Positions 17,034 through 26,611 of a DNA stretch of 64,000 nt are shown here, piece by piece. This DNA comes from Helicobacter macacae MIT 99-5501 (lineage in GTDB: Bacteria; Campylobacterota; Campylobacteria; Campylobacterales; Helicobacteraceae), in the NCBI RefSeq assembly GCF_000507845.1, contig NZ_KI669454.1, positions 1,092,604 through 1,156,603 on the forward strand, given 5' to 3'. Every line of letters begins with the position of its first letter. Position 1 is the first letter of the stretch. The translations under genes were made by a program, and so were the position numbers. The notes under the pieces are model-generated. The model saw only the letters and a program-made list of their open reading frames with translations, was not told the origin of the DNA and made no database searches.

Positions 17034-18646
17034 AGATTTCACTTGATGAAACGCACCATACAATAGGTAATAAACCGCTTTATACAAAGAGATATGCTAA
17101 AGTCCTAAGTTTTCATAACGGAATAGCTCCCGTATATGAATTGGCTAATAAAAAAGATAAACTACTAAAAGCATTTTTTATAGATAAAAATAATACAAAG
17201 CTATTTGGAAGAGAATTTAAACAGGCTTTTGGATTTTATGAGGGATTGGCTTGTGTGAGTGATGAAAGCGGGTTTTATCATATTTTAGAAAATGGTAAAG
17301 ATGCCTATAAAAGCAGATTTCTTTGGTGTGGAAACTTTGTTGAAAGATCTTGTGTAGCGAAAGATAGCAAAGGTAAATATTTCCATATTGATAAATCTGG
17401 CAAACCGCTATATAAAGAAAAATTTTGTTATGTAGGCGATTATAAGTATGGCATCGCCGTTGCGTTGTTAGAAAATGGCAAATGCGTTCATATTTTGAAA
17501 AATGGCAAGAGACTTTATAATAAAGAATATGAAATTTTAGAACCATTTCATAAAGGCGTAGCTGTCGCAAAAGATGCAAAAGGATACTTTCATATTGATA
17601 AGCAAGGAAACGAACTTTATAAGCAAAGATATGCAAGGTTAGAGCCTTTTTACAATTCAAAAGCGTTTGGGTTGGATTTTGACGGAAATAAAATCGTTAT
17701 TAAAGAATCTCAAAAATATCAACATAAGATTTTGGCTAATAATGAGGATTTTATCAAGAATTACATATCAAATGAAGCGTTTTCTTTTTTCAAAATGCGT
17801 ATTCTTCATAGCATTTTAGAACTTGGCGTATTGGATAGCTTAAAAAATAAATCAAAAATAAAATTAGAAAGCTATCCTAAAAAACTTATCTTGCAATGGC
17901 TTATAGCCAATAACTATATCACAAACAAATTTGAACTTACGACAAAAGGGAATATTGCTTTAAGCCTCAAACCGCTTATTTGCTATTGGCAGGGATTGCC
18001 ATTTATCATAAGCGAAAATTTAGAAAAAAGTCTTAAATATAATAAAGAGTTCTTTAGCGAACAATTTGGTATGCCTTATTTTGATTATATATCGCAAGAA
18101 AAAAATAGCGATGAAGCAAAAAAATTTAGTTTTATTTCTCAATTTTATACAAAAGATTATCATATTTCTAATCTTGCATTTGATAGAGAAATAGTATGTG
18201 ATATTGGGTGTGGTAGCGGGGTTTTGCTTGATAGTATTTATAAAAATTTCCCTAATATTAAGCCTGTTTATGCGGACAAAAAAGATTTTAGAATTATCAA
18301 AAATAAAACATTTAAGAAAATTGATTTTTTCAAACCTTTTAATATTAAAGCAGATGTATTTATTATTAGCAGGATTTTGCACGACTGGGACGATGAAAAT
18401 GCGATAAAAATTTTAAAAAACATTTCCAAAAATATGAGTAAAAATAGCGTATTGCTTGTTTTTGAAAGTTTTGTAGATATAAAGACTTTAAGCAATTTGG
18501 ATATTTGCTTTCATTTACTAAATTTTTTGGGAGGTAAAGAGCGTAGCTTAAAAGAATTTAAAAATCTTTTTAAAAAAAGCGGTTTAAGGATTGAAAATAT
18601 CATAGAGGGGAAACTTATAAATATCATAAAAGTGAGGAAAAAGTAA
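17015..18646 (+). CDS. Fusion of WG-type repeats and an O-methyltransferase
   Basis: 543 residues. Residues about 15-235 contain roughly five repeats of about 45 residues with the pattern 'F-H-I-[DL]-x-x-G-x-x-L-Y ... Y ... P-F-x-x-G-x-A', a WG-like repeat expected to form a beta structure for binding. Residues about 250-543 are a SAM-dependent methyltransferase of the caffeate/hydroxyindole O-methyltransferase type. They have a winged-helix-like dimer part, the SAM loop DIGCGSG (from Asp396), and HDWDDE, where His456 matches the catalytic base of that family. AAGGAGG (16998-17004) sits ten bases before the ATG at 17015, inside the end of the previous gene, so translation is likely coupled. 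The target hydroxyl group is unknown. Confidence 0.8.
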   Translation: MSNEKIEISLDETHHTIGNKPLYTKRYAKVLSFHNGIAPVYELANKKDKLLKAFFIDKNNTKLFGREFKQAFGFYEGLACVSDESGFYHILENGKDAYKSRFLWCGNFVERSCVAKDSKGKYFHIDKSGKPLYKEKFCYVGDYKYGIAVALLENGKCVHILKNGKRLYNKEYEILEPFHKGVAVAKDAKGYFHIDKQGNELYKQRYARLEPFYNSKAFGLDFDGNKIVIKESQKYQHKILANNEDFIKNYISNEAFSFFKMRILHSILELGVLDSLKNKSKIKLESYPKKLILQWLIANNYITNKFELTTKGNIALSLKPLICYWQGLPFIISENLEKSLKYNKEFFSEQFGMPYFDYISQEKNSDEAKKFSFISQFYTKDYHISNLAFDREIVCDIGCGSGVLLDSIYKNFPNIKPVYADKKDFRIIKNKTFKKIDFFKPFNIKADVFIISRILHDWDDENAIKILKNISKNMSKNSVLLVFESFVDIKTLSNLDICFHLLNFLGGKERSLKEFKNLFKKSGLRIENIIEGKLINIIKVRKK

Positions 18647-18647
18647 A

Positions 18648-19385
18648 ATGCTAATATATGAAAGTATGATAAAAAATTTACAGCTCGTTCCAAACGGGAC
18701 AAATGCTAAATTGCTATTAAGACATTCTATCCGTCCTCAAGACAATGACGGAAATGCTGATTTTAGCTTGGGATTGACACGAGAGGGAAAAGAATTTGCC
18801 AAGCTGTTTGGAAAATATTTAGGCGGGCATTTAGATAAAAATTTTAAAGTAGATATACAAAAGGTAAAAACAAGTATATCGCCTCGCTGTAAAGAAACGG
18901 TAGAAATGATTTTGCAAGGTTACCGCAAGGAAATCCCTATACAAGAAGAGAAAATTTTGCATACTATGTGGATAGAAAATAAAGAAAAATGGGATAAAGT
19001 TTTTAGGGACTATGATAAAAAAATGAAGATTTTATTACAAAAAATGCTTGATGGGGAGTATTTTGATGGAGTATATCCTGTCAATTTAAGTGTGGCAAAA
19101 ATGCTGCAAGTAATGGACTTCTATGACAATACCGCAAAGAAACAAACAGATAAAAAGAGCTTGTATAGGCTTGATATATTTGCAACGCACGATTCACTCA
19201 TTATGCTTTTGCTTGCATATTTGCTCGGTAAAAATATCGCCGAATTTAATGAATGGATATATATGCTTGAGGGTTGTATTTTATGGCTTGAGGAATATAA
19301 GCTTTATGTTGTTTGGCGCGGTGATAGATATGAGATAAAATTAGAATCTTCTATTTTAGAATTACTAAATCAAAAGGATATTTGA
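18648..19385 (+). CDS. Histidine phosphatase superfamily protein
   Basis: 245 residues with the LLLRHSIRP motif, where Arg25 and His26 match the RHG phosphohistidine site of the phosphoglycerate-mutase-like superfamily; Gly is replaced by Ser. A second conserved His follows in FATHDS. Between them lies a helical insert typical of acid-phosphatase-like members. GAGGAAAAAG precedes the ATG, one base after the previous stop. It probably removes a phosphate from an intermediate of the island's pathway. No signal peptide is present, so it should act in the cytoplasm. Confidence 0.75.
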   Translation: MLIYESMIKNLQLVPNGTNAKLLLRHSIRPQDNDGNADFSLGLTREGKEFAKLFGKYLGGHLDKNFKVDIQKVKTSISPRCKETVEMILQGYRKEIPIQEEKILHTMWIENKEKWDKVFRDYDKKMKILLQKMLDGEYFDGVYPVNLSVAKMLQVMDFYDNTAKKQTDKKSLYRLDIFATHDSLIMLLLAYLLGKNIAEFNEWIYMLEGCILWLEEYKLYVVWRGDRYEIKLESSILELLNQKDI

Positions 19386-19387
19386 TT

Positions 19388-20404
19388 ATGGGTGTATATA
19401 ATCGCTATAAAACACTTAAAAATCCTATTTTTATGCAGAGATATATAAACCAGCATTGCACTATGCTAAAATGGGGGTGTGTATTTGGTTTTGATAGAGA
19501 TAAAAAATTATACTACAAAATTTCACACAATATGACTAGATTTATTTTTATTAAACTAAAATTATTGTTTGTTTATAAGCTATATATTATGGCAAGATTT
19601 TTATTTGGAAAAATTGATTTGCCATATTTGCAGATTGTCGTAACGACAAAATGCACTTTGCGATGCAAGGATTGCCACGATTTAATGCCACAAATACCAA
19701 ATGAATCTCACTATAACGGAGTATTAGAAAATATAATAAGAGATTTCAATATAATACTAAATAGCGTAGATAGTATAGCTTCTATAAGAATTCTTGGAGG
19801 CGAACCTCTTTTGTTTAAAGATTTACCAAAATTGCTTAATTTTATAAAAAATCAAAATAAAATTAAAAGTTTTGATATTATTTCTAATGCGACTATACCA
19901 TTTAATCATAACTTGATTTCAGAGCTTAAAAACTGCCATAAAGTAAGGATTTTTATAGATGACTATACAAAACATACTAATAAAACCACAAAACAAAAGC
20001 TAAATGCCATAACAGATGAGCTTGCTAAAAATAAAATAAAGTGTTTTGTTCTAAATAGTGGGGGAGATGATAGTTGGTTTGAAGCTGGCAAAGTTTTTAA
20101 AAGACATAGGAAAAGGGAGGATATAATAAAAAACTTTCTTATGTGCGGAATGTATTGCGTATCTTATATTGGCTCAAACAGCGATAAAAACGGCGGTATA
20201 TTTATATGCCCGAGAGCAAGCTCTATGAGTAAAATATTTGGTTTAGAAAAATTTAGTGGGGATTTTATCGCTTTAGATTCCAAGACACTAAAGCAAGATT
20301 TTGTAGATTTTTACTCCAAAGACTTTTTTGAATGTTGTGATTATTGCCACGATATGGATAAACCTAAAAAAATGATTCCAGCGGGAATCCAAATAAGCAA
20401 ATAA
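19388..20404 (+). CDS. Radical SAM protein
   Basis: 338 residues from the ATG at 19388, preceded by AAAGGA and overlapping nothing. The radical SAM cysteines are Cys89, Cys93 and Cys96 (CTLRCKDC), followed by the GGEP motif (ILGGEPLLF) that helps bind SAM. C-terminal cysteines (MCGMYC, ICPRAS, CCDYC) could hold auxiliary clusters. The N-terminal 70 residues include a hydrophobic stretch (FIFIKLKLLFVYKLYIMARFLF). It is the second radical enzyme of the island and differs from the radical domain fused to the glycosyltransferase. Substrate unknown. Confidence 0.8.
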   Translation: MGVYNRYKTLKNPIFMQRYINQHCTMLKWGCVFGFDRDKKLYYKISHNMTRFIFIKLKLLFVYKLYIMARFLFGKIDLPYLQIVVTTKCTLRCKDCHDLMPQIPNESHYNGVLENIIRDFNIILNSVDSIASIRILGGEPLLFKDLPKLLNFIKNQNKIKSFDIISNATIPFNHNLISELKNCHKVRIFIDDYTKHTNKTTKQKLNAITDELAKNKIKCFVLNSGGDDSWFEAGKVFKRHRKREDIIKNFLMCGMYCVSYIGSNSDKNGGIFICPRASSMSKIFGLEKFSGDFIALDSKTLKQDFVDFYSKDFFECCDYCHDMDKPKKMIPAGIQISK

Positions 20405-20426
20405 TTGTTTATATAGGATAAAATTT

Positions 20427-21641
20427 ATGAGGTTTTTTATATTAGGAAATATCAATGCAGGGAAAAGCACATTTGCTAAGAAAATCCAACTATATCTTAA
20501 AAGTAAAGGATTAGAATATCCTATTTTATCGATTGATGATTTTCGCAAAAAATATGGAAATGGCAGCAAAAAAAGCGAAAACATAGCCCAAAATAAATTT
20601 TATCTATCCATAAACAAAACTCAAAACGCCATTATCGAAATGGTTGGATTTGGAGATATAGCCACAAATATTATAGAAAGTTTGGATAAAAATAGCTGCA
20701 TTATCATATACATAGAATCTCCCCTAAATATTTGCCTAAAAAGACTAAAAACCAAAAAGAAAATGTTAGAGAGCATTCCATACCCAGAATCTATAAATAA
20801 TATAGAAAAAACGATTCACAATTTGAATGCTTATTTTACTCGTGGAAAATTGCAAGAAAAATGGAAAAAGGTATATCTAATATTTTACAAAATAAATACT
20901 ATGGATAATTTAAGTGATTTTATCAAAAGACTACCATTAGAGCATTATCATTATTTAAGCGAGGTTATCCACATACTAAAATCAAATAATTATAAAAAAC
21001 TTGTTTCTTTTGGAGGACTTGGCAGATGCGATATAAATATTTTTTCCGATTTGGATTTAATCCTCATAACAAAGAAAAAAATTTCACAAGTATACGAATT
21101 GTTAAAAAACTTTTTTGAAAAAATGAAATATTTTAAAATATACGCGTTAGATGAAAAAATCATTATAAATATTCATAGCCATATTGTCATTGAAATCGCT
21201 GTTGTCCATAATTTTTGCGAGTATATACAATTCTACCACGGTTCAAGCATAACAAATATTTCTAAAAGTATTTTATTAGGAAACGAAAAATTAGACAAAG
21301 AAATAAAGCATCTAATCATAAATTATAAGCCAAATGTGATTAACCGAGATATTTGTGAAAAAAAGATAAACTATTATGTAGAGTTGCTACAAAAAGCATA
21401 TTTGGCAAATGATGATTTTAGATTTTATTTTATGAATAATCTTATCGTAAATCAAGTCGTGAGAGTGCTGTGTCTAAAAGAAAATATAACCGAATTTTTA
21501 TATTGTCCAAAAAATATAAATACATTGGTTAAGAAATATAATATCAAAACAATTCTTTGGGATATGATTACCGATAAACAAAAACACATTGATAAATTAT
21601 TTAACTTTTTGAAAAATATTGGCTTAAGAGATTATAAATAA
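20427..21641 (+). CDS. Fusion of a P-loop kinase and a nucleotidyltransferase
   Basis: 404 residues. Residues 1 to about 165 look like a small P-loop kinase (AAA_33/adenylylsulfate-kinase-like), with GNINAGKST (7-15) as Walker A and SIDDF (35-39) as a likely catalytic Asp. Residues about 175-404 have a polymerase-beta-type nucleotidyltransferase signature: GGLGR (196-200) followed by SDLDL with Asp208 and Asp210. A chain that phosphorylates and then nucleotidylates a substrate would produce an activated, NDP-linked building block; this is inference. It ends 23 bases before the convergent asd gene and closes the island. Confidence 0.75.
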   Translation: MRFFILGNINAGKSTFAKKIQLYLKSKGLEYPILSIDDFRKKYGNGSKKSENIAQNKFYLSINKTQNAIIEMVGFGDIATNIIESLDKNSCIIIYIESPLNICLKRLKTKKKMLESIPYPESINNIEKTIHNLNAYFTRGKLQEKWKKVYLIFYKINTMDNLSDFIKRLPLEHYHYLSEVIHILKSNNYKKLVSFGGLGRCDINIFSDLDLILITKKKISQVYELLKNFFEKMKYFKIYALDEKIIINIHSHIVIEIAVVHNFCEYIQFYHGSSITNISKSILLGNEKLDKEIKHLIINYKPNVINRDICEKKINYYVELLQKAYLANDDFRFYFMNNLIVNQVVRVLCLKENITEFLYCPKNINTLVKKYNIKTILWDMITDKQKHIDKLFNFLKNIGLRDYK

Positions 21642-21664
21642 TGTTACTTTAGTTTTATTTGTGT

Positions 21665-22705
21665 TTATTTGCCTCTAGCTATTTCACACCATTTTTGCGC
21701 GATTCGCACGGCGTTTGTAGCAGCTCCTACGCGGATTTGGTCAGCTACACACCAAAAATGCAAAATCTTTTTATCAAAATTATCCACACGCACTCGCCCC
21801 ACATAGGTTTCATTGGTATCTGTGGCGATTGTAGGCATAGGGTATAGACCATTTTGTGGTTCATCAATCAGCACGATATTCTGCGCAGATTTTAGCGCGT
21901 CTTTTGCATCTTTTGCGCTTACTTCACAAGAGAATCTAACAGTTATGCTCTCGCTATGGCTTCGCAGCACAGGCACGCGCACGCAAGTCGCGCTGATAGG
22001 GAAATCCGCGTGCATAATCTTGTGCGTTTCTTTTATCATTTTCATTTCTTCTTTTGTGTAGTCATTTTCCATAAACACATCAATATGTGGGATAACATTT
22101 AGCGCGATTCTGTGAGGAAACACGCTAGGCGAGGCAGAATCTAGCTCAAAAGCAAAGAATTTTTGCATTTGCAAGACTAACTCTTCCATTCCTTTTTTGC
22201 CAGCTCCACTTACTGCTTGGTAGGTGCTGACATCCACGCGTTCTATGCCAAACGCCTTATGCAAGGGGGCTAGGGCTTGCACCATTTGGATTGTAGAGCA
22301 GTTTGGATTGGCGATGATATTTTTTTTGGCAAAATCGGCTATGTCTTGTGGATTTACTTCAGGGACTACTAGAGGGACATCTTTATCTAGACGGAAAAAG
22401 CTCGTGTTGTCAATGACTAGCGCACCAGATTTTGCAGCACTTGGTGCATATCTCTCGCTTACGCTTCCGCCTGCGGAAAAAAACGCGATTTCTATCCCTT
22501 GCTCGCTAAATACTTCATCGGTAGTTTCTAGCACAGCGACTTCTTTGCCTTGCACCTCTATGCTTTTGCCGATACTATTTTTGCTGGCAAGTGGGACGAT
22601 TCTCTCTAGTGGGAAACCCACTTCTTCTAGCACGCGGACAATCTCTTCTCCCACCGCACCTGTCGCACCAACTATGCCTACGACATATTTTTTTGCATTA
22701 CTCAT
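21665..22705 (-). CDS. asd: Aspartate-semialdehyde dehydrogenase
   Basis: Reduces aspartyl phosphate to aspartate semialdehyde, the branch point to lysine/diaminopimelate, threonine and methionine. The Rossmann loop GATGAVGEE is at the N-terminus. The catalytic Cys is in NPNCSTIQM, and the substrate region includes QAVSGAGKKG and RVPVLRSHSE. The length (346 aa) is normal. GGAGG precedes the ATG. Its codon use differs clearly from the A/T-rich island whose last gene converges on it. Confidence 0.97.
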   Translation of the reverse strand: MSNAKKYVVGIVGATGAVGEEIVRVLEEVGFPLERIVPLASKNSIGKSIEVQGKEVAVLETTDEVFSEQGIEIAFFSAGGSVSERYAPSAAKSGALVIDNTSFFRLDKDVPLVVPEVNPQDIADFAKKNIIANPNCSTIQMVQALAPLHKAFGIERVDVSTYQAVSGAGKKGMEELVLQMQKFFAFELDSASPSVFPHRIALNVIPHIDVFMENDYTKEEMKMIKETHKIMHADFPISATCVRVPVLRSHSESITVRFSCEVSAKDAKDALKSAQNIVLIDEPQNGLYPMPTIATDTNETYVGRVRVDNFDKKILHFWCVADQIRVGAATNAVRIAQKWCEIARGK

Positions 22706-22796
22706 TTTTTATCCTCCATTTTGCAGATATTTTTAGGCAAAATCTTGTTAGCTTGTTGATTTTCATTGCATTAAATTTTGCTTATTAGCAGAAGTT

Positions 22797-24212
22797 TTAG
22801 TTTCGCTCTTTGTAGTCATTGTAGCCAAAGGATTTTAGCAAGCGAAATCTGCGCTCTTTACCCGATTCACTTGATTTGCTAGACTTGCTTGTTTCTATTA
22901 TGCCAAGACTTGGCAAAGGCACGCCATTAAAGGTTGTGTTTTTCACAATCGTGTAGTGTAGCATATCCAAAAAAGCCACTCTATCCCCCACTTCTAGCGG
23001 AGTATCAAAGCTAAAATCCCCGATAATATCGCCCGCTAAGCAAGTAGGACCACCAAATCGATAGGCATATTTACCGCCACTTTTGCTAGTGCTAGAATCA
23101 CACTCGCCCTTGTCTGCTTCGCATAGCACTTTTTTGTCATTATTATCGCTAGTGCGATTTTGGTTGCGTGAGATTTTTATCACGCTTGGACGATATGGCA
23201 TTTCTAGGCAGTCAGGCATATGTGCGCTGGCACTTACATCTAAGATAGCGATTTTTTTTTCATTTTCTACTATATCTACCACTTCTCCTAGCAAAAACCC
23301 ACTCTCCCAGCCCACAGCTTCACCGGGCTCCAAAAACACCTCAATATCATCATACTTTGATTTTATGTCTTTGATAAGTGAGATAAGCAAATCAGTGTCA
23401 TAGCCTTTTTTGGTGATATGATGTCCGCCACCTAGATTTATCCATTTCATCTGCTTAAGTGCGCTAGAGAAGTGCCTATGTATGTGCTCTAGCGTCCGAG
23501 CTAGTGCATCTGCACCTTGCTCACAATGTGTATGGAAGTGTAGCCCCTCAATTCCCTCTAGCGCAGAATCTACACTATGCTTTTTGTTTTCTTCACACTT
23601 TTTGCTAGATTTTGCTAAGTCTTTTAAGCCTTTTTCAAATTCGCTAGGAGTAATCCCAAGCCTAGAATACTTAGCGCAAGGATTGTAGATTTCAGGCTCT
23701 ACCTCGCTAAAAAGTGGATTTAGTCGTAGTCCCACACTGATAGGGCTTAAGCCGAGTTTTGCTAGTTGTGCATTTTTGGATTCTATTGAGGGTTTGTATT
23801 TTTGCCATTGGGCAAAGGAGTTAAAAATAATATGCGTAGCTATGGATAGAAGTGCGTTTATCTCGCTTGGCTTGTATGCAGGGGAAAATACACATACTTC
23901 TTTGCTGCTCTCTCTGCCACCGATTTCCTCAAACCCTAGTGTAGCCTCATAGATTCCACTTGCGCTACTTCCAGCTAGCACTTCGCGCACTTTGTCAAAT
24001 TTGCGCCAAAACGCATAGCCCTTCAGTGCAAGCAAGATTTTCGCACCACTTTGTTTTTGGATATTATCTAAAATCTCAAGGTTTGATTCTAGCTTATGAT
24101 TTTCTAGCACATAGCAAGGAGAGGGCAAAGCAAAGTAGTCAAAATCCTCGCTTAAAACTTTTTCTTGGGACGATAAATCATCTGCTAGCTTTGTGTTTTC
24201 TTGTTGCGACAT
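22797..24212 (-). CDS. nspC: Carboxynorspermidine/carboxyspermidine decarboxylase
   Basis: A fold-III PLP decarboxylase that makes norspermidine or spermidine from its carboxy precursor, the polyamine route of Campylobacterota. The PLP lysine is in LLALKGYAFW, and the phosphate-binding and substrate motifs include NLGGGHHITKKGYD and LEPGEAVGWESGFL. At 471 residues it is longer than usual; inserts rich in Ser/Lys/Asp appear near residues 195-210 and 350-375. An A9 run on the coding strand (T9 at 23252-23260) encodes NEKKIAIL; the frame is intact. The ribosome site is weak. Confidence 0.92.
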   Translation of the reverse strand: MSQQENTKLADDLSSQEKVLSEDFDYFALPSPCYVLENHKLESNLEILDNIQKQSGAKILLALKGYAFWRKFDKVREVLAGSSASGIYEATLGFEEIGGRESSKEVCVFSPAYKPSEINALLSIATHIIFNSFAQWQKYKPSIESKNAQLAKLGLSPISVGLRLNPLFSEVEPEIYNPCAKYSRLGITPSEFEKGLKDLAKSSKKCEENKKHSVDSALEGIEGLHFHTHCEQGADALARTLEHIHRHFSSALKQMKWINLGGGHHITKKGYDTDLLISLIKDIKSKYDDIEVFLEPGEAVGWESGFLLGEVVDIVENEKKIAILDVSASAHMPDCLEMPYRPSVIKISRNQNRTSDNNDKKVLCEADKGECDSSTSKSGGKYAYRFGGPTCLAGDIIGDFSFDTPLEVGDRVAFLDMLHYTIVKNTTFNGVPLPSLGIIETSKSSKSSESGKERRFRLLKSFGYNDYKERN

Positions 24213-24277
24213 TGTTAGATTCTCTAATTTTTGTGTGGGTTTATAAACCTTGCCCCCAAATTACTGCATTTTTCGTG

Positions 24278-25234
24278 CTACTTTATCATCAAGTCTTGTA
24301 TCGCTCGCTCTATTTCTAGCGGATTTGACTTAGAGATGAAAGCATTTGCCTTTAGCGACATTGCCATATCCTCATTGCTTGAGCCACTCATAGATGAATT
24401 TACCACGATAGGAATCTTTGAAGTAGCAGAATTTTCTTTGACTTGCTTTATCACTTCAAATCCACTTGCTTCAGGCATTTCCAAATCCGTGATAATCATA
24501 CCGATATTTTCGATATTAGTGCTTGGGTCAAAAAGATAATCCAAAAGCCGTCTACCATTTGGAAAATCGTGATGGATTACGCCGACTTTGTCTAGGATTA
24601 TTTGCATTGTTTTTAGCACGCTTGGGCTATCATCAGCTAGCAAAATCTCTTTTCGCGTGCGGACTTTATTTACTTTTTCTAAATCTTGCTCTTTTTCTTT
24701 GTCTATCCAAGGGAACACATCAACAAGCATTTTTTCAATATCTACCACTTGGACTAACCGCCCATCAAAATAGCGAGTGCGAGATACAAGTTTGTTGCTA
24801 GGATTGCCCGCAGAGCCACCTGTGCTTTGCTCGATTTCTGTCCATTTTTTGCTTAGGATTCTATCTGCTTCATATACGCGCACGCCTATTGTCCAGCGTG
24901 AAAATTCACAAATCATCACAATGTCATCTTGCCCATCTTGCTTGATTCGATACGGACGCAAGTCTTTTGTTTTGTTGCTCGCATCATAGAAAAACCACTT
25001 GCGCATATCAATAAGCGGGATAGTAAGCTCCCTAATAGTGATAAGCCCTTCTACAAGCGAGCTAGGCTCGTGGCTTACGATAGTAATCACGCCACGATAT
25101 TTCACAACCTCACGGATTTTGAAAACATTTACTGCGTATAAATCTCTACCTTTTTCTATGCGGAAGCAGAGTAGCTGAAGTTCGTTGTTTTTGTGGAGAT
25201 TGGTGATTTTATCGACATTTGCAAGATTGGACAT
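24278..25234 (-). CDS. cheV: Chemotaxis coupling protein CheV
   Basis: 318 residues with an N-terminal CheW-like coupling domain (about 15-175) that links receptors to CheA. The C-terminal response-regulator domain (about 195-318) has the phosphoacceptor Asp in IITDLEMPEASG and the acidic pair in LLADDSPS. The C-terminal switch lysine is in FISKSNP. Helicobacter species carry several CheV proteins. AAAGGAA precedes the ATG. Confidence 0.93.
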   Translation of the reverse strand: MSNLANVDKITNLHKNNELQLLCFRIEKGRDLYAVNVFKIREVVKYRGVITIVSHEPSSLVEGLITIRELTIPLIDMRKWFFYDASNKTKDLRPYRIKQDGQDDIVMICEFSRWTIGVRVYEADRILSKKWTEIEQSTGGSAGNPSNKLVSRTRYFDGRLVQVVDIEKMLVDVFPWIDKEKEQDLEKVNKVRTRKEILLADDSPSVLKTMQIILDKVGVIHHDFPNGRRLLDYLFDPSTNIENIGMIITDLEMPEASGFEVIKQVKENSATSKIPIVVNSSMSGSSNEDMAMSLKANAFISKSNPLEIERAIQDLMIK

Positions 25235-25348
25235 TTTGGATTCCTTTCGTGTAGAGATTTTGGCTTTTTGCCTTTTTGTATCTCTTAAAGCCTCTTTTTA
25301 GATTTTGCTATCATAGCATAAAAGTGCTTTATATAAGCCAAATGTGCG

Positions 25349-26554
25349 CTAAAATTGCTTCAAAAACGCTTTTAGATTTTTGGCAGCTTGGCGGATTCTG
25401 TTGCGATTTTCGATTAGGGCTATGCGGACATATTCATCGCCGTGGTTGCCAAACCCTATCCCCGGGCTTACAGCGATTTTTGCCTCTTGCAGGAGTTTTT
25501 TAGAAAACTCTAGACTGCCTAAATGTCTTGCCACTTGCGGAATCCTAGCCCATATAAACATACTAGCCTTTGGCTTACTCATATCCCAGCCAGCCACACC
25601 AAAACTCTCAATCAGCACTTCCATTCGCTCCTCATACTTCCTAGCGATTTCTTGGACACATTCTTGTTCGCCATTTAGTGCGATTGTTGCAGCGATTTGC
25701 ATAGGTGTGTAGATTCCATAATCAAGCCAGCTTTTTATCTTTTGTAACGCCCCTATAAGCCTAGAATTGCCAACCACACAGCCGATACGCCAGCCCGCCA
25801 TATTGTAGCTTTTTGAGAGAGTGTAGCTCTCTACTGCGACATCTAGTGCGCCATCTACTTCAAAGATACTAGGCGCGACATACCCCCCAAAGCTCAAATC
25901 CGCATACGCAATGTCATTTATGATATAAAATCTTTCTTTTTTTGCTAGCTTTACAAGTTTTTCATAAAACCGCTTATAGACAACGATAGTTGTTGGATTG
26001 TGTGGAAAATTGGTTACGACAAATTTAGGCTTTGGCATCGTGTTTTTTAGCGTTTCTTTTAGTGAAGCAAAAAACGCCTCCTCATCTAGCTCGTATTCAT
26101 CATTCCATTTTAATCCAAATGTCGCTACATTTGCTCCTGATAGCATAAAAGCGTAGTAGTGTATAGGATAAGCAGGCTCTGCGACTATGGCGGTGTCGCC
26201 CACATTTGTGATAGCTTGGATAAGATGGACAAAGCCCTCTTTACTTCCCATAGCTATGCAGACTTGGGTTTCGGGGTCTAATTCTACTCCGTATTTGCGC
26301 TTATAGGTATCACTCACTGCTAAGCGAAGTTTGTAGATTCCTTTGCTTGCAGAGTAGCCGTGATTTTTGGGTTTTTGGGCTGCTTCACAGAGTTTGTCAA
26401 TGATATGTTGCGGTGTAGCACCATCTGGGTTGCCCATACTAAAGTCAATGACATCTTCGCCATTTTGACGCATTTTTAGTTTGATTTCGTTGATAGCTGC
26501 AAAGACATATTTTGGTAGTCGCTTGATTCTCTCAAACTCAATTTCCTCAAACAT
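25349..26554 (-). CDS. Class I/II aminotransferase (AlaC/DapL-like)
   Basis: 401 residues of a PLP fold-I aminotransferase. The PLP lysine is in TLSKSYNMAGWRIG, and NFPHNPTT is the substrate/cofactor loop (usually NPPNPT). The C-terminal Arg is in YVRIALIENRNRIR. The closest families by eye are alanine-synthesising AlaC and proteins often labelled LL-diaminopimelate aminotransferase; the exact substrate cannot be fixed from sequence. AAGGAG precedes the ATG. It lies near asd, with which it could share amino-acid metabolism, but cheV and nspC lie between them. Confidence 0.85.
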   Translation of the reverse strand: MFEEIEFERIKRLPKYVFAAINEIKLKMRQNGEDVIDFSMGNPDGATPQHIIDKLCEAAQKPKNHGYSASKGIYKLRLAVSDTYKRKYGVELDPETQVCIAMGSKEGFVHLIQAITNVGDTAIVAEPAYPIHYYAFMLSGANVATFGLKWNDEYELDEEAFFASLKETLKNTMPKPKFVVTNFPHNPTTIVVYKRFYEKLVKLAKKERFYIINDIAYADLSFGGYVAPSIFEVDGALDVAVESYTLSKSYNMAGWRIGCVVGNSRLIGALQKIKSWLDYGIYTPMQIAATIALNGEQECVQEIARKYEERMEVLIESFGVAGWDMSKPKASMFIWARIPQVARHLGSLEFSKKLLQEAKIAVSPGIGFGNHGDEYVRIALIENRNRIRQAAKNLKAFLKQF

Positions 26555-26611
26555 ATTCTCTCCTTTTTGTTTTTGTAATGGTGCTTTTAGATTTTGGCTT
26601 TTTAATGGATT

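Noticed and set aside
23252..23260. A9 run (coding strand) in nspC as a switch
   Set aside because: The gene is in frame, metabolic and A/T-rich; a run of nine A is common by chance here.
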